In this document: positions 7,165-15,302 of the stretch, in pieces
Layout of the letters: every line of letters begins with the position of its first letter
Position numbering within the stretch: position 1 is the stretch's first letter
Source of the DNA: Gammaproteobacteria bacterium
Lineage (GTDB): Bacteria > Pseudomonadota > Gammaproteobacteria > Pseudomonadales > Pseudohongiellaceae
Direction of reading: 5' to 3'
DNA: 32,518 bases
NCBI GenBank assembly: GCA_029245905.1
Contig: JAQWOJ010000102.1
Span: 1 to 32,518, forward strand
Made by a program: the position numbers and the translations under genes
The notes under the pieces: generated by a model
Seen by the model: the letters and a program-made list of their open reading frames with translations, nothing else
Databases searched by the model: none
What the model was told of the DNA's origin: nothing

Positions 7165-10100
7165 ATGCTCCAATCACTCAGAAAAAAGCTGCCTCTTTGT
7201 CAGATAAGGGATATCTATAGCCTCTCGAAAAAAATCGGGGCTTTAGAAAGCTCAGGGTTAACAATTGCGTCTCCTGAGTCGAAAAGATTGGAAATAGAGC
7301 TCGATAAATCTATAAGGCTCGTAGAACTTCGCAACAAGAAAATACCCAAAACTATCTGCTATCCCTCTGCGCTTCCTGTTTCTAAGAAAGCTGATGAGAT
7401 CAAAAAGCTACTTTTATCCAATCAGGTCATTGTGGTGACTGGGGATACAGGCTCGGGGAAAACCACCCAGTTACCGAAAATTTGTCTGGAGGCGGGAATG
7501 GGAAGGCGTGGGCTGATCGCTCATTCCCAACCGCGCCGGCTTGCAGCAACCTCTGTTGCCAAAAGAATAGCCGAAGAGCTAAATAGCGAGCTCGGAGATT
7601 TGGTGGGATTTAAGATAAGATTTAATGATCTCGTCAAAGCAACATCTTGTATCAAGATCATGACTGACGGCATCTTGCTGTCTGAAATTCAAGGGGATCG
7701 CTACCTCTCACAATATGACACTGTAATCATTGATGAGGCTCATGAGAGATCATTGAATATTGACTTTCTTATGGGCTTCTTAAAGAAGCTTGTAAAAAGA
7801 CGAGACGATTTAAAAGTGATAATCACCTCCGCGACTATCGATGTTGAAAAAATTGCACAACATTTTGACAACGCCCCAATTATTTCAGTTGAAGGGCGCA
7901 GCTATCCTGTTGAAACAAGATACTCTCCAGTAGTTGATAAAGAGGATGACAAGGAATCAAATCTTTTATCGGAAACGATAAGAAACCTCAACTTAATTTG
8001 TGAGGATGATATTAGAAAAGGCCGCATTAGCGGCGATATTCTAGTCTTTCTGAGCAGTGAGAGAGAAATTAGAGAGGCCGCACTAGCCATAAGAAAGAGT
8101 CAAATCCAAGATACAGAGGTCCTGCCGTTATACGCTAGATTGCGCCCGACCGAGCAGGCAAAAATATTTAGAAAGCATCCCGGTAGGAGGGTAGTTCTTT
8201 CAACCAACGTTGCTGAGACGTCATTAACGGTGCCGGGCATTAAGTATGTTATCGACACAGGCTTTGCGCGAATAAGTCGTTATAATTTACTGACAAAAAT
8301 TCAAAGGCTTCCCATCGAGCCCATATCCCAAGCAAGCGCTAATCAGCGAAAGGGGAGGTGTGGTCGTTTAGCTGATGGTGTCTGTATAAGGATATATTCA
8401 GAGGATGACTACAATTCTAGACCATCATTTACAGATCCAGAAATAAGACGAACAAATCTTGCTGCGGTCATCTTGCGGATGCTAGCCCTTCGTTTAGGGG
8501 ATGTTGGTGATTTTCCTTTCTTAGAGCCTCCTGAAAATAAAGCGGTTAATGAGGGATTTAAACTTCTCGTAGAATTGAAGGCGCTGACGCCTAAACGGCA
8601 ATTAACGACGGCTGGCAAACAAATGGCAACGTTGCCGGTGGATCCGAAAATGGCTTGTATGTTAATCGAGGCAAACAGATTCTCTTGCCTCAAAGAAATG
8701 TTGATAATAGTTAGCATGCTTAGTATTCAGGACCCGAGAGAAATGGTAGGAACTCCAATAGACAGCATTGATTCACATTCAGGCAATCCTAACTCTGAGA
8801 ATTCTGATTTTACAAGGTTTGTGCAAATTTGGAATGAGTATGAAAGCAGACGTGTGTCCTATTCCCAGTCTCAGCTAAAGAAATTTTGTAAAGAAAATCG
8901 CTTGTCTTTTGTCCGTATGCGGGAATGGCGCGAAGTTCATAAACAACTAGTTTTAGGCTGCCGTAACGTCGGTCTCAAAGAGAATAAAAAATTAGGATCT
9001 TACGCAGGAATACATAAAAGTATTATAGCTGGCTCGTTAAATCAGATTGCGACAATAGCGGATGGAAGACAGTATGTAGGTAACAGGAACAAACGGTTTA
9101 ATATTTCCAAGTCTTCTTTTTTGGCTAAAAGTTCACATAAATGGATTGTCAGTGGAGAGTTAATTGAAACCTCACAGACATTTTGCACCATGGCGGCAAA
9201 AATCAAGCCTGAGTGGGTTGCAGGGATGGCGTCACACCTAGTGAAGAGAGAAGTCTTTGAGCCTCACTGGAGCAAGGCAAAGCAGATTGTTCAAGCTTAT
9301 GAAAAAGTACGATTATACGGATTGGTAATTATTGAAAAGGCGTTAGTGAATTTTTCAGCTTTAGATCCGAAAACAGCGAGAGAGGTGTTTATTAAAGAGG
9401 GTTTGGTTCAAGGTGCTGTGAAGACTAAAGCCAAATTTTTTTCGCATAATCAAGCTTTGTTAAGCACTTTAGAAGGGGAGGAGACTAAACTCAGGCGCCC
9501 TGAAATAATTGTTAGCGAATGTGAAATAGCATCATTCTATGACAAGCATCTTCCCGTCTCTGTCAAATCAACAAAAGAATTAGACGCTTGGTTTAACAAG
9601 GCTGGTGATCGTGAAAGAAATTTGATGTACATGAGCCGAGAGAAGTTGTTGACGAGGGATTCATCTGAAATATCTGCTGATAACCATCCAGACATATTAA
9701 ACGTAAATAGAAATAAACTGGCAATTAGGTATGTTTTTAACCCAGATTTAGTAAACGACGGTGCAACGGTAGATATTCCTCTGGGGCTAGTAAATCAAGT
9801 TCGACAACAGGATATTGACTGGGCGGTTCCTGGCATTATACGTGAAAAGTGTATAGCCCTACTAAAGGGGCTACCTAAAAAAACGCGTAAGCAGCTGATT
9901 CCTATAAGTGATTTCGTAGATGAGATAATTCCAGATATGTCTATACGTAAAGGAGATGTATTAGACAACCTGTGCTGGCAATTAAACTCAAGGAAAAGAA
10001 TAGCGATAACGAAAGCCGAATTTACCAAGATAAATTTGCCTGCACATCTGATCGTGAAAATAAGGGTAATGGATAGCGCAAAGGAAGAGCTATACCTCGG

Positions 10101-11046
10101 GAAAAATTTAGATAGTTTTTCGGGGGAAAATGCAGACCTAAAAATCCAACAATTAAGCAAAAATCTTGGTTCTCAGGACAAGCACCCCTTAGAGATAACG
10201 GGTATCGTTGACTGGAGCTTCGACGATATTCCTGAAAAGTTGGAGATAGGTCAGGAGGTTGTTTTAATACGCTATCCGGCCCTTGTAGATAAAGGAGCGT
10301 CCATTGCTATCGAGTTATTTGACAACCAACACGAAGCCAGCAGGAAAAACAAGCGCGGGCTACTTAGGCTTTATATGATCAATAGCGTTCAGCAGAAGAA
10401 CCTATTAAAGAAGCGGTTTAGTAAATTTCTTAAGGAGCAGAATTTATTGATTTCAGGATATCATTCCGACTTCATCGATAATGCAATTTATGCGTCCTAT
10501 AATAATTCTTTCAATTTATCGAGTGTGGTACCTAGGACGAAAGGTGAATACTCAGAATTGCTTGCGACCGGTAAATCACGGCTGTACTCTTCCGGGGAGG
10601 ATCTTATAACAGCTCTTACGACAATATTTCGTCTTCGAATGGATATCAACACTGTATTACGTGTTTTGGATCGGGTTCGGTTTCAATATTTAAAGGAAGA
10701 TATCGAATCGCAATTAGCTAATCTAATAGATAGCTACTTCTTAACCCACACGAGTCTGGCAAGAATTAAGCAATTTCCGAGATATTTGAATGCTATTAAA
10801 GTTCGATTAGCCAGAATTCCTCATCTCGGGAAAAATGACCTCAGGTATACGAATGAAATTAAAGTTTATTGGGATCGATATAAGTCCTTAAAGGAAGAAG
10901 ATGTTTTTCAAAATCACGAAGAGCTCGAAAAGGTCCGGTGGATGATAGAGGAATACAGGGTTTCGCTATTCGCACAATCCTTAGGGACCAATATTTCAGT
11001 GTCTGCGAAAAAAATAGAGCGGCAAATTGAACTTGTAACAAGTTGA
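7165..11046 (+). CDS. hrpA: ATP-dependent RNA helicase HrpA
   Basis: A 1293-residue DEAH-box helicase, almost the same length as E. coli HrpA (1300). Motif I is GDTGSGKT (93-100), motif II DEAH (190-193), motif III SAT (222-224) and motif VI QRKGRCGR (near 395). The helicase core is followed by the helicase-associated and OB-fold regions and the long C-terminal DUF3418 domain typical of HrpA. E. coli HrpA takes part in fimbrial mRNA processing and has been reported to dismantle stalled ribosomes. It begins 24 bases after fadD, so it may share a transcript. The start codon has no strong ribosome site, so the exact N-terminus is less sure than the identity. Confidence 0.94.
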   Translation: MLQSLRKKLPLCQIRDIYSLSKKIGALESSGLTIASPESKRLEIELDKSIRLVELRNKKIPKTICYPSALPVSKKADEIKKLLLSNQVIVVTGDTGSGKTTQLPKICLEAGMGRRGLIAHSQPRRLAATSVAKRIAEELNSELGDLVGFKIRFNDLVKATSCIKIMTDGILLSEIQGDRYLSQYDTVIIDEAHERSLNIDFLMGFLKKLVKRRDDLKVIITSATIDVEKIAQHFDNAPIISVEGRSYPVETRYSPVVDKEDDKESNLLSETIRNLNLICEDDIRKGRISGDILVFLSSEREIREAALAIRKSQIQDTEVLPLYARLRPTEQAKIFRKHPGRRVVLSTNVAETSLTVPGIKYVIDTGFARISRYNLLTKIQRLPIEPISQASANQRKGRCGRLADGVCIRIYSEDDYNSRPSFTDPEIRRTNLAAVILRMLALRLGDVGDFPFLEPPENKAVNEGFKLLVELKALTPKRQLTTAGKQMATLPVDPKMACMLIEANRFSCLKEMLIIVSMLSIQDPREMVGTPIDSIDSHSGNPNSENSDFTRFVQIWNEYESRRVSYSQSQLKKFCKENRLSFVRMREWREVHKQLVLGCRNVGLKENKKLGSYAGIHKSIIAGSLNQIATIADGRQYVGNRNKRFNISKSSFLAKSSHKWIVSGELIETSQTFCTMAAKIKPEWVAGMASHLVKREVFEPHWSKAKQIVQAYEKVRLYGLVIIEKALVNFSALDPKTAREVFIKEGLVQGAVKTKAKFFSHNQALLSTLEGEETKLRRPEIIVSECEIASFYDKHLPVSVKSTKELDAWFNKAGDRERNLMYMSREKLLTRDSSEISADNHPDILNVNRNKLAIRYVFNPDLVNDGATVDIPLGLVNQVRQQDIDWAVPGIIREKCIALLKGLPKKTRKQLIPISDFVDEIIPDMSIRKGDVLDNLCWQLNSRKRIAITKAEFTKINLPAHLIVKIRVMDSAKEELYLGKNLDSFSGENADLKIQQLSKNLGSQDKHPLEITGIVDWSFDDIPEKLEIGQEVVLIRYPALVDKGASIAIELFDNQHEASRKNKRGLLRLYMINSVQQKNLLKKRFSKFLKEQNLLISGYHSDFIDNAIYASYNNSFNLSSVVPRTKGEYSELLATGKSRLYSSGEDLITALTTIFRLRMDINTVLRVLDRVRFQYLKEDIESQLANLIDSYFLTHTSLARIKQFPRYLNAIKVRLARIPHLGKNDLRYTNEIKVYWDRYKSLKEEDVFQNHEELEKVRWMIEEYRVSLFAQSLGTNISVSAKKIERQIELVTS

Positions 11047-11115
11047 ACATCCTAGCCAAAAAATAATACACTATGTAACCATTGCATTGCGAACATTCTA
11101 GGTAGTATCTATGCG

Positions 11116-11841
11116 ATGAATATTTTATTAAGTAGCTTTAAGTATAAATTTCGCTCTCCAGTGATATCTTTCCTAGCGCTTGTCGTTTCCTTGGGTCTTT
11201 TGCCACAGCGCTCCTATACGGAATCCTCTGATCCCTGGTTTGCCCTGAACAAACAGGTTTTTAGGTTTAATGATTACTTTGATCAATTATTGGTTAAGCC
11301 TGCCTCAGCGTCTTATGTTGTGGTAACGCCACGAAGGATTCGTAAAGGGATAAGTAATTTTTTTAATAACATTCAAGACATAAATATCGCCGTTAATAAT
11401 TTTTTACAACTAAAGATTGACGCAGGGGCTTCTGATTCTGCCCGAGTCTTCATCAATTCGACCGTTGGCGTGGTTGGCCTATTAGATGTAGCCAGCGTAT
11501 TGGGGCTTGAGCGACATGAAGAAGATTTCGGGCAAACGCTAGGTCGCTGGGGGGTTGGGTCGGGCCCCTATGTTTTCTTACCAGTTTTTGGCGCCAGCAG
11601 CCTAAGGGATTCGGTTGGCTTGATTTTCGATACAGCCCTTAACCCTATCAATTATCATGATGAAATTGTATTAAGGCTAGCACTGTATTTGGTTGACGAA
11701 ATTGATTTTAGATCTTCCTTGTTAGGTTATGACGAGCTTATTAGTGGGGATAGATACTTATTTGTAAGAGAGGCCTACATACAAAACCGAAATTACTTGA
11801 TCAGTGATGGCATAGGTTTTGATGAATTCGGCGAGTTTTAG
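11116..11841 (+). CDS. mlaA: MlaA (VacJ) family phospholipid transport protein without a lipobox
   Basis: A 241-residue MlaA-family protein. MlaA is the outer-membrane component that removes misplaced phospholipids from the outer leaflet and passes them to MlaC. Family blocks include DPWFALNKQVFRFNDYFD (residues 39-56), VFINSTVGVVGLLDVAS, EDFGQTLGRWGVGSGPY and LPVFGASSLRDSVG. The N-terminus has a hydrophobic segment (about 15-30) but the whole protein contains no cysteine, so it cannot be lipidated as E. coli MlaA is. It follows hrpA by 69 bases and converges on the TerB-like gene five bases later. The other mla genes are not in this window. Confidence 0.9.
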   Translation: MNILLSSFKYKFRSPVISFLALVVSLGLLPQRSYTESSDPWFALNKQVFRFNDYFDQLLVKPASASYVVVTPRRIRKGISNFFNNIQDINIAVNNFLQLKIDAGASDSARVFINSTVGVVGLLDVASVLGLERHEEDFGQTLGRWGVGSGPYVFLPVFGASSLRDSVGLIFDTALNPINYHDEIVLRLALYLVDEIDFRSSLLGYDELISGDRYLFVREAYIQNRNYLISDGIGFDEFGEF

Positions 11842-11846
11842 CAGCA

Positions 11847-12317
11847 CTAAATAATATCAACCCCTTTGTCATTTTTAGCCCTCAGCTTAGATTTAATAAA
11901 GTCTGAATGGGAGACGTAAGTTAGATCCGATATTTTTCTGATCAAATATTCCTCATATTTGTCAATTTCTTCGTCAGCGAAAGCAATCGTCCACATGTTT
12001 TCAATTAACGTAACCTTCTTTTGATAGTCGTATTCATCGTTTATTAGGCGTGTGAACTCATACAGCGAAGTGGCTTCGTTCGATTTTTCTTCGGCTATCG
12101 CGGCTATTTCGCTTAAATCGTTATAGCTTGAGCTTAGTTTATTGTTCAGGATCTCTAGGAGTTTCTTTGATTCGCGCTCATCAATTTCATGGTCGCTTTT
12201 TATGACTTCAACCAGTAAGGCTGCATAAGCAATGTCTACTGTACGTACTTTGGAATCACTCACAGCTTTTGTGCTGAGCTGTTTGGTAGTGAAAAAATTC
12301 TTTAACGTTTCTAACAT
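11847..12317 (-). CDS. TerB-like helical protein
   Basis: A 156-residue soluble protein with the layout of the TerB/DUF533-like family: an all-helical fold with acidic, possibly metal-binding loops, here DHEIDERES (about 41-49) and DEEIDKYEE (about 114-122). TerB-type proteins occur in tellurite and stress clusters but also as stand-alone genes of unknown function, and no other ter gene is present here. It lies 69 bases downstream of dusA on the same strand, so it may be the second gene of a dusA transcript. Its 3' end is five bases from the end of mlaA. The ribosome site is weak. Confidence 0.75.
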   Translation of the reverse strand: MLETLKNFFTTKQLSTKAVSDSKVRTVDIAYAALLVEVIKSDHEIDERESKKLLEILNNKLSSSYNDLSEIAAIAEEKSNEATSLYEFTRLINDEYDYQKKVTLIENMWTIAFADEEIDKYEEYLIRKISDLTYVSHSDFIKSKLRAKNDKGVDII

Positions 12318-12386
12318 AGTAATTTTTATCCGAACAAGAGTGAAAGCAAATAACTTAAGTTTCTTTAATATCTTTATCTGTCTTGT

Positions 12387-13349
12387 TTACCTTACAAATT
12401 GGAGCGCTTCTTCTATAACTTCTATTCCCGCATTTTTTCTAATGCTGTTTTCAGTCAAATGTCTGCGAAACTTTTTCCCTCCAGCTTCTCCTTTGAAAAG
12501 GCCCAGCACATGGCGTGTCATGTGCTTAAGCGGGGTTCCTAATTGAAGCTCTTTTTTAATATAAGAAATATACTCTAGTAAATAATCCTCTCTTTTTTTT
12601 TCACGAGAAGACCCATTGAAAAAAACTTTATCTACGTCATTTAGAAAAAATGGATTCTGATAGGCTTCTCGTCCGATCATAACTCCATCCAAATTTTTTA
12701 GAAAATCTTTTGCTTGTTGAAAGTTTGTAATTCCTCCGTTGACTATAACCTCTAACGTGGGGAATTCATTTTTAACTGCTAAGACCCGAGCATATTTTAA
12801 TGGAGGAATTTCGCGATTCTCTTTTGGGCTGAGGCCGTTTAGCAATGCTTTGCGCGCGTGAATGATAAATGTTCTGCACCCGGACTCTGAGACAATTCCA
12901 ATGAAATCTAGTAGCTGGGCTTCTGAGTCAATATCATCTATGCCTATTCTACTTTTTACCGTGACGGGTATATTGACAGCATCTTTCATTGACTTTACGC
13001 AGTCTGCGACTAGCGCCGGGGTCGCCATAAGACATGCGCCAAATGCTCCTGATTTAACCCTGTCACTGGGGCATCCTACGTTTAGATTAATCTCGCAAAA
13101 ACCAGCTCTTTCGCCTAGCCTTGCTCCACGTGCTAGTTCCTCAGGTTTTGATCCACCTATTTGAAGGGCAACTGGATATTCTTCCGGATTATGTTTCAGT
13201 AAATACTTTGCATCTCCAAACTCTAAAGCAGAGCTGGTCACCATTTCCGTGTAAAGTAAGACGTTGTTTGAAAAACTTCGCAAAAACATTCGGTCATGAC
13301 GGTCGGTCCAATCCATCATAGGAGCGATACAAAATTTTCGATTGACCAT
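12387..13349 (-). CDS. dusA: tRNA-dihydrouridine(20/20a) synthase DusA
   Basis: A 320-residue FMN-dependent enzyme that reduces uridines in the tRNA D-loop using NADPH. The start IAPMMDWTDRH, the flavin-pocket LYTEMV block and the catalytic loop NVGCPSDRV (Cys93) are present. The DusA-type SGLSPKENREIPPL stretch and the GREAYQNP motif separate it from DusB and DusC. The ATG at 13349 is preferred because the conserved part begins at residue 4. An in-frame TTG at 13370 with GGAA upstream is an alternative that adds seven residues. The gene is divergent from gltX, and a TAGAAT-like -10 lies at 13391-13396. Confidence 0.93.
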   Translation of the reverse strand: MVNRKFCIAPMMDWTDRHDRMFLRSFSNNVLLYTEMVTSSALEFGDAKYLLKHNPEEYPVALQIGGSKPEELARGARLGERAGFCEINLNVGCPSDRVKSGAFGACLMATPALVADCVKSMKDAVNIPVTVKSRIGIDDIDSEAQLLDFIGIVSESGCRTFIIHARKALLNGLSPKENREIPPLKYARVLAVKNEFPTLEVIVNGGITNFQQAKDFLKNLDGVMIGREAYQNPFFLNDVDKVFFNGSSREKKREDYLLEYISYIKKELQLGTPLKHMTRHVLGLFKGEAGGKKFRRHLTENSIRKNAGIEVIEEALQFVR

Positions 13350-13390
13350 GCTAAGATTAGATCTCGACAAAACGATTCCATTGAAGCGCT

Positions 13391-13396
13391 ATTCTA
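13391..13396 (-). promoter_or_regulatory. Candidate -10 element for dusA
   Basis: On the minus strand this reads TAGAAT, five of six matches to the sigma-70 consensus, and would place the start of transcription about 35 bases before the dusA ATG. No good -35 hexamer is seen at 16-18 bases, so the call is tentative. Confidence 0.35.
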
Positions 13397-13460
13397 GCTT
13401 AAATTTTCTGTATGATCTCGCTCCCTACATCCATGAGATATGAAAATATACGAATTTAGG

Positions 13461-13466
13461 TATAAT
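13461..13466 (+). promoter_or_regulatory. Candidate -10 element for gltX
   Basis: A perfect TATAAT lies 34 bases before the gltX ATG, inside the 130-150 base divergent region with dusA. The matching -35 is weak (about three of six matches, TATGAA at 13439-13444). Transcription would start near 13473. Confidence 0.45.
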
Positions 13467-13500
13467 ATTTACCGCTAAATCCGACGTTAAGAATAGACCT

Positions 13501-14985
13501 ATGAGTAGAGTTAGAACTCGAATTGCCCCATCCCCTACGGGGGATCCTCATGTAGGCACAGCCTATATCGCGCTTTTTAATAGGTGCTTTGCGCATCAGA
13601 ATAACGGTGATTTCGTGCTGCGAGTAGAGGACACTGATCAGGCAAGAAGCACAAAAAAGTCAGAAAATGATATTTTAAACTCACTTCAATGGTTAGGTTT
13701 GACGTGGGATGAGGGACCGGCGTCGGAGGGAAATTGTGGGCCATATAGGCAGAGCGAGCGATCCCAAATTTATTCAAAGCATATTCAGTTGCTCTTAGGC
13801 AAAGGAAAAGCCTTCCATTGCTTCTGTTCTGAGGAGCGGTTGAGTTCGCTACGAAATGAGCAAATCACTAACAAAACTCAAATTGGTTACGACGGTCATT
13901 GTTTGGACATGTCTAATGACGAGGTACAAAGAAGATTAGCTCTGAACGAGCGGTTTGTGATTCGGATGAAGGTGCCAGAACATGGCGATTGTGTTTTTAA
14001 TGACATGCTTAGGGGTGAGATTAGGATTGCTTGGTCTCAGGTAGATATGCAAGTGCTTATCAAGTCAGATGGCTTGCCGACTTACCATTTCGCGAATGTG
14101 GTGGATGATCATCTGATGGAAATTAGCCACGTCATTAGAGGAGAAGAATGGATAAACTCAGTTCCTAAGCATATTCTCTTGTATCAGTACTTCGGCTGGG
14201 TTCCTCCGATATTTTGCCATATGCCATTGTTGCGCAATGCCGATAAAAGCAAATTAAGCAAAAGGAAAAATCCCACCAGTATCGGGTACTATAAAGACAT
14301 GGGCTATCTTCCCGAGGCGTTAGTCAATTACCTTGGCCTGATGGGGTGGTCTCTGCCATCAGGAGAGGAGAAATTTTCTCCAAAAGAAATGATAACTGAA
14401 TTTGACATAAATCGTGTCTCTCTTGGTGGTCCAATTTTTGATATTGAAAAGCTGAACTGGCTTAATGGTAAATATCTAAGAGAGGAGTTGTCGGACGTTG
14501 ATTTTTTGAAAAAATTTGGGGATTGGCTTTCGCGAGATGAAAAAATCACTGCGATTGTACCGTTGCTTAAAGAGCGTGTTGATAAATTTAGCGACGTCGT
14601 TGACCTAGGCGGCTTTTTTATAGCTGCTGACTTGACGCTCACAGCAGATGATTTCTCTAATAGCAAATTGGATCCTGCTGTTATACTGAGAGTGTTGCAG
14701 TTTTCTCTTTGGCGACTCGAAAGTCTTAAAAAATGGTCCCATGATGAAATACAAAGTCATTTTCAGTTAATGGCGAATCAACTAGGTATAAAAATACGAG
14801 ACTTCTTGTCTCCACTCTTTGTGGCAATTACAGGGCGCGCGGTTTCATTATCTGTGATTGAGTCAATAACAATTTTGGATATTAATATCGTCAGAATGAG
14901 ACTTAGAACGGCAATTGAGTTGTTAGGAGGTGTATCTAAGAAAAAGCAGAAATTGCTTGAGAAAGAATATAAGAGTTTGAACTAA
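13501..14985 (+). CDS. gltX: Glutamate--tRNA ligase
   Basis: A 494-residue class I aminoacyl-tRNA synthetase that charges tRNA-Glu. The HIGH-type motif reads PHVGT (residues 16-20) after RIAPSPTGD, and the KMSKS-type motif is KLSKR (251-255). Cysteines in HCFCSEERL (107, 109) and near 134 (GYDGHCLDM) match the zinc-binding knuckle of E. coli GluRS. The GEEWINSVPKH block is typical of GluRS. Length agrees with the family. It is divergent from dusA and is followed after 54 bases by tRNA-Ala, which has its own promoter just past the gltX stop. Confidence 0.95.
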   Translation: MSRVRTRIAPSPTGDPHVGTAYIALFNRCFAHQNNGDFVLRVEDTDQARSTKKSENDILNSLQWLGLTWDEGPASEGNCGPYRQSERSQIYSKHIQLLLGKGKAFHCFCSEERLSSLRNEQITNKTQIGYDGHCLDMSNDEVQRRLALNERFVIRMKVPEHGDCVFNDMLRGEIRIAWSQVDMQVLIKSDGLPTYHFANVVDDHLMEISHVIRGEEWINSVPKHILLYQYFGWVPPIFCHMPLLRNADKSKLSKRKNPTSIGYYKDMGYLPEALVNYLGLMGWSLPSGEEKFSPKEMITEFDINRVSLGGPIFDIEKLNWLNGKYLREELSDVDFLKKFGDWLSRDEKITAIVPLLKERVDKFSDVVDLGGFFIAADLTLTADDFSNSKLDPAVILRVLQFSLWRLESLKKWSHDEIQSHFQLMANQLGIKIRDFLSPLFVAITGRAVSLSVIESITILDINIVRMRLRTAIELLGGVSKKKQKLLEKEYKSLN

Positions 14986-14991
14986 CTTTAA

Positions 14992-15020
14992 TTGACAGAG
15001 TTTAGCCTGATGCCTAGAAT
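14992..15020 (+). promoter_or_regulatory. Sigma-70 promoter of tRNA-Ala
   Basis: A perfect -35 (TTGACA, 14992-14997) is separated by exactly 17 bases from TAGAAT (15015-15020), which matches five of six -10 positions. It starts six bases after the gltX stop and would start transcription near 15027, about 13 bases before the mature tRNA. Confidence 0.75.
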
Positions 15021-15039
15021 TCTCGCTGTTCAGTGCTTT

Positions 15040-15115
15040 GGGGCCTTAGCTCAGCTGGGAGAGCGCGACGCTGGCAGCGTTGAGGTCACCGGTTCGATCC
15101 CGGTAGGCTCCACCA
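15040..15115 (+). tRNA. tRNA-Ala (anticodon GGC)
   Basis: A 76-base tRNA with an encoded CCA end. The acceptor arms GGGGCCT (15040-15046) and AGGCTCC (15105-15111) pair over seven positions, including the G3-U70 wobble that marks alanine tRNAs. The D-arm is GCTC/GAGC, the anticodon stem is CGACG/CGTTG around the loop CTGGCAG, and the T-arm is ACCGG/CCGGT around TTCGATC. GGC reads GCC and GCT/GCU-type alanine codons. A tRNA-Ala gene next to gltX is a common arrangement in gammaproteobacteria. Confidence 0.96.
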
Positions 15116-15181
15116 ATTTCCATTTTTTGATAATAACGACGACCCCGTCTAAGACTCCTGTGTGAAAAAGGCTATATTTGG

Positions 15182-15196
15182 TGCTCTTTCAGAGCA
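15182..15196 (+). terminator. Possible weak terminator hairpin after tRNA-Ala
   Basis: TGCTCT (15182-15187) and AGAGCA (15191-15196) form a six-base stem with a three-base loop, extendable by two G-U pairs, followed by the T-rich GTTTGTGTTT. It could end the tRNA transcript before the EF-G gene. The T-tract is interrupted, so confidence is low. Confidence 0.35.
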
Positions 15197-15233
15197 TTGC
15201 GTTTGTGTTTCCTTCAATTTCTCCTCGCGTTTT

Positions 15234-15252
15234 GATACTAAACTCTAGTATC
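15234..15252. promoter_or_regulatory. Palindrome upstream of the EF-G gene
   Basis: GATACTA (15234-15240), five bases, then TAGTATC (15246-15252) form a perfect dyad. It ends 50 bases before the EF-G start and a run of six T follows at 15264-15269. It may be an operator for a dimeric regulator or a leader hairpin. It matches no named site I can recall. Confidence 0.4.
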
Positions 15253-15302
15253 ATTCTGCACCGTTTTTTCCCTAACTCACTAGTTAACCTTCGAGTAGCA
15301 CA

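Noticed and set aside
9795-10160. 121-codon minus-strand frame inside hrpA
   Set aside because: Shadow of the long HrpA frame, which is full length and intact.
11847-12317. Tellurite resistance cluster
   Set aside because: Only one TerB-like gene is present, with no terA, terC, terD or terZ nearby. A resistance role is not supported.
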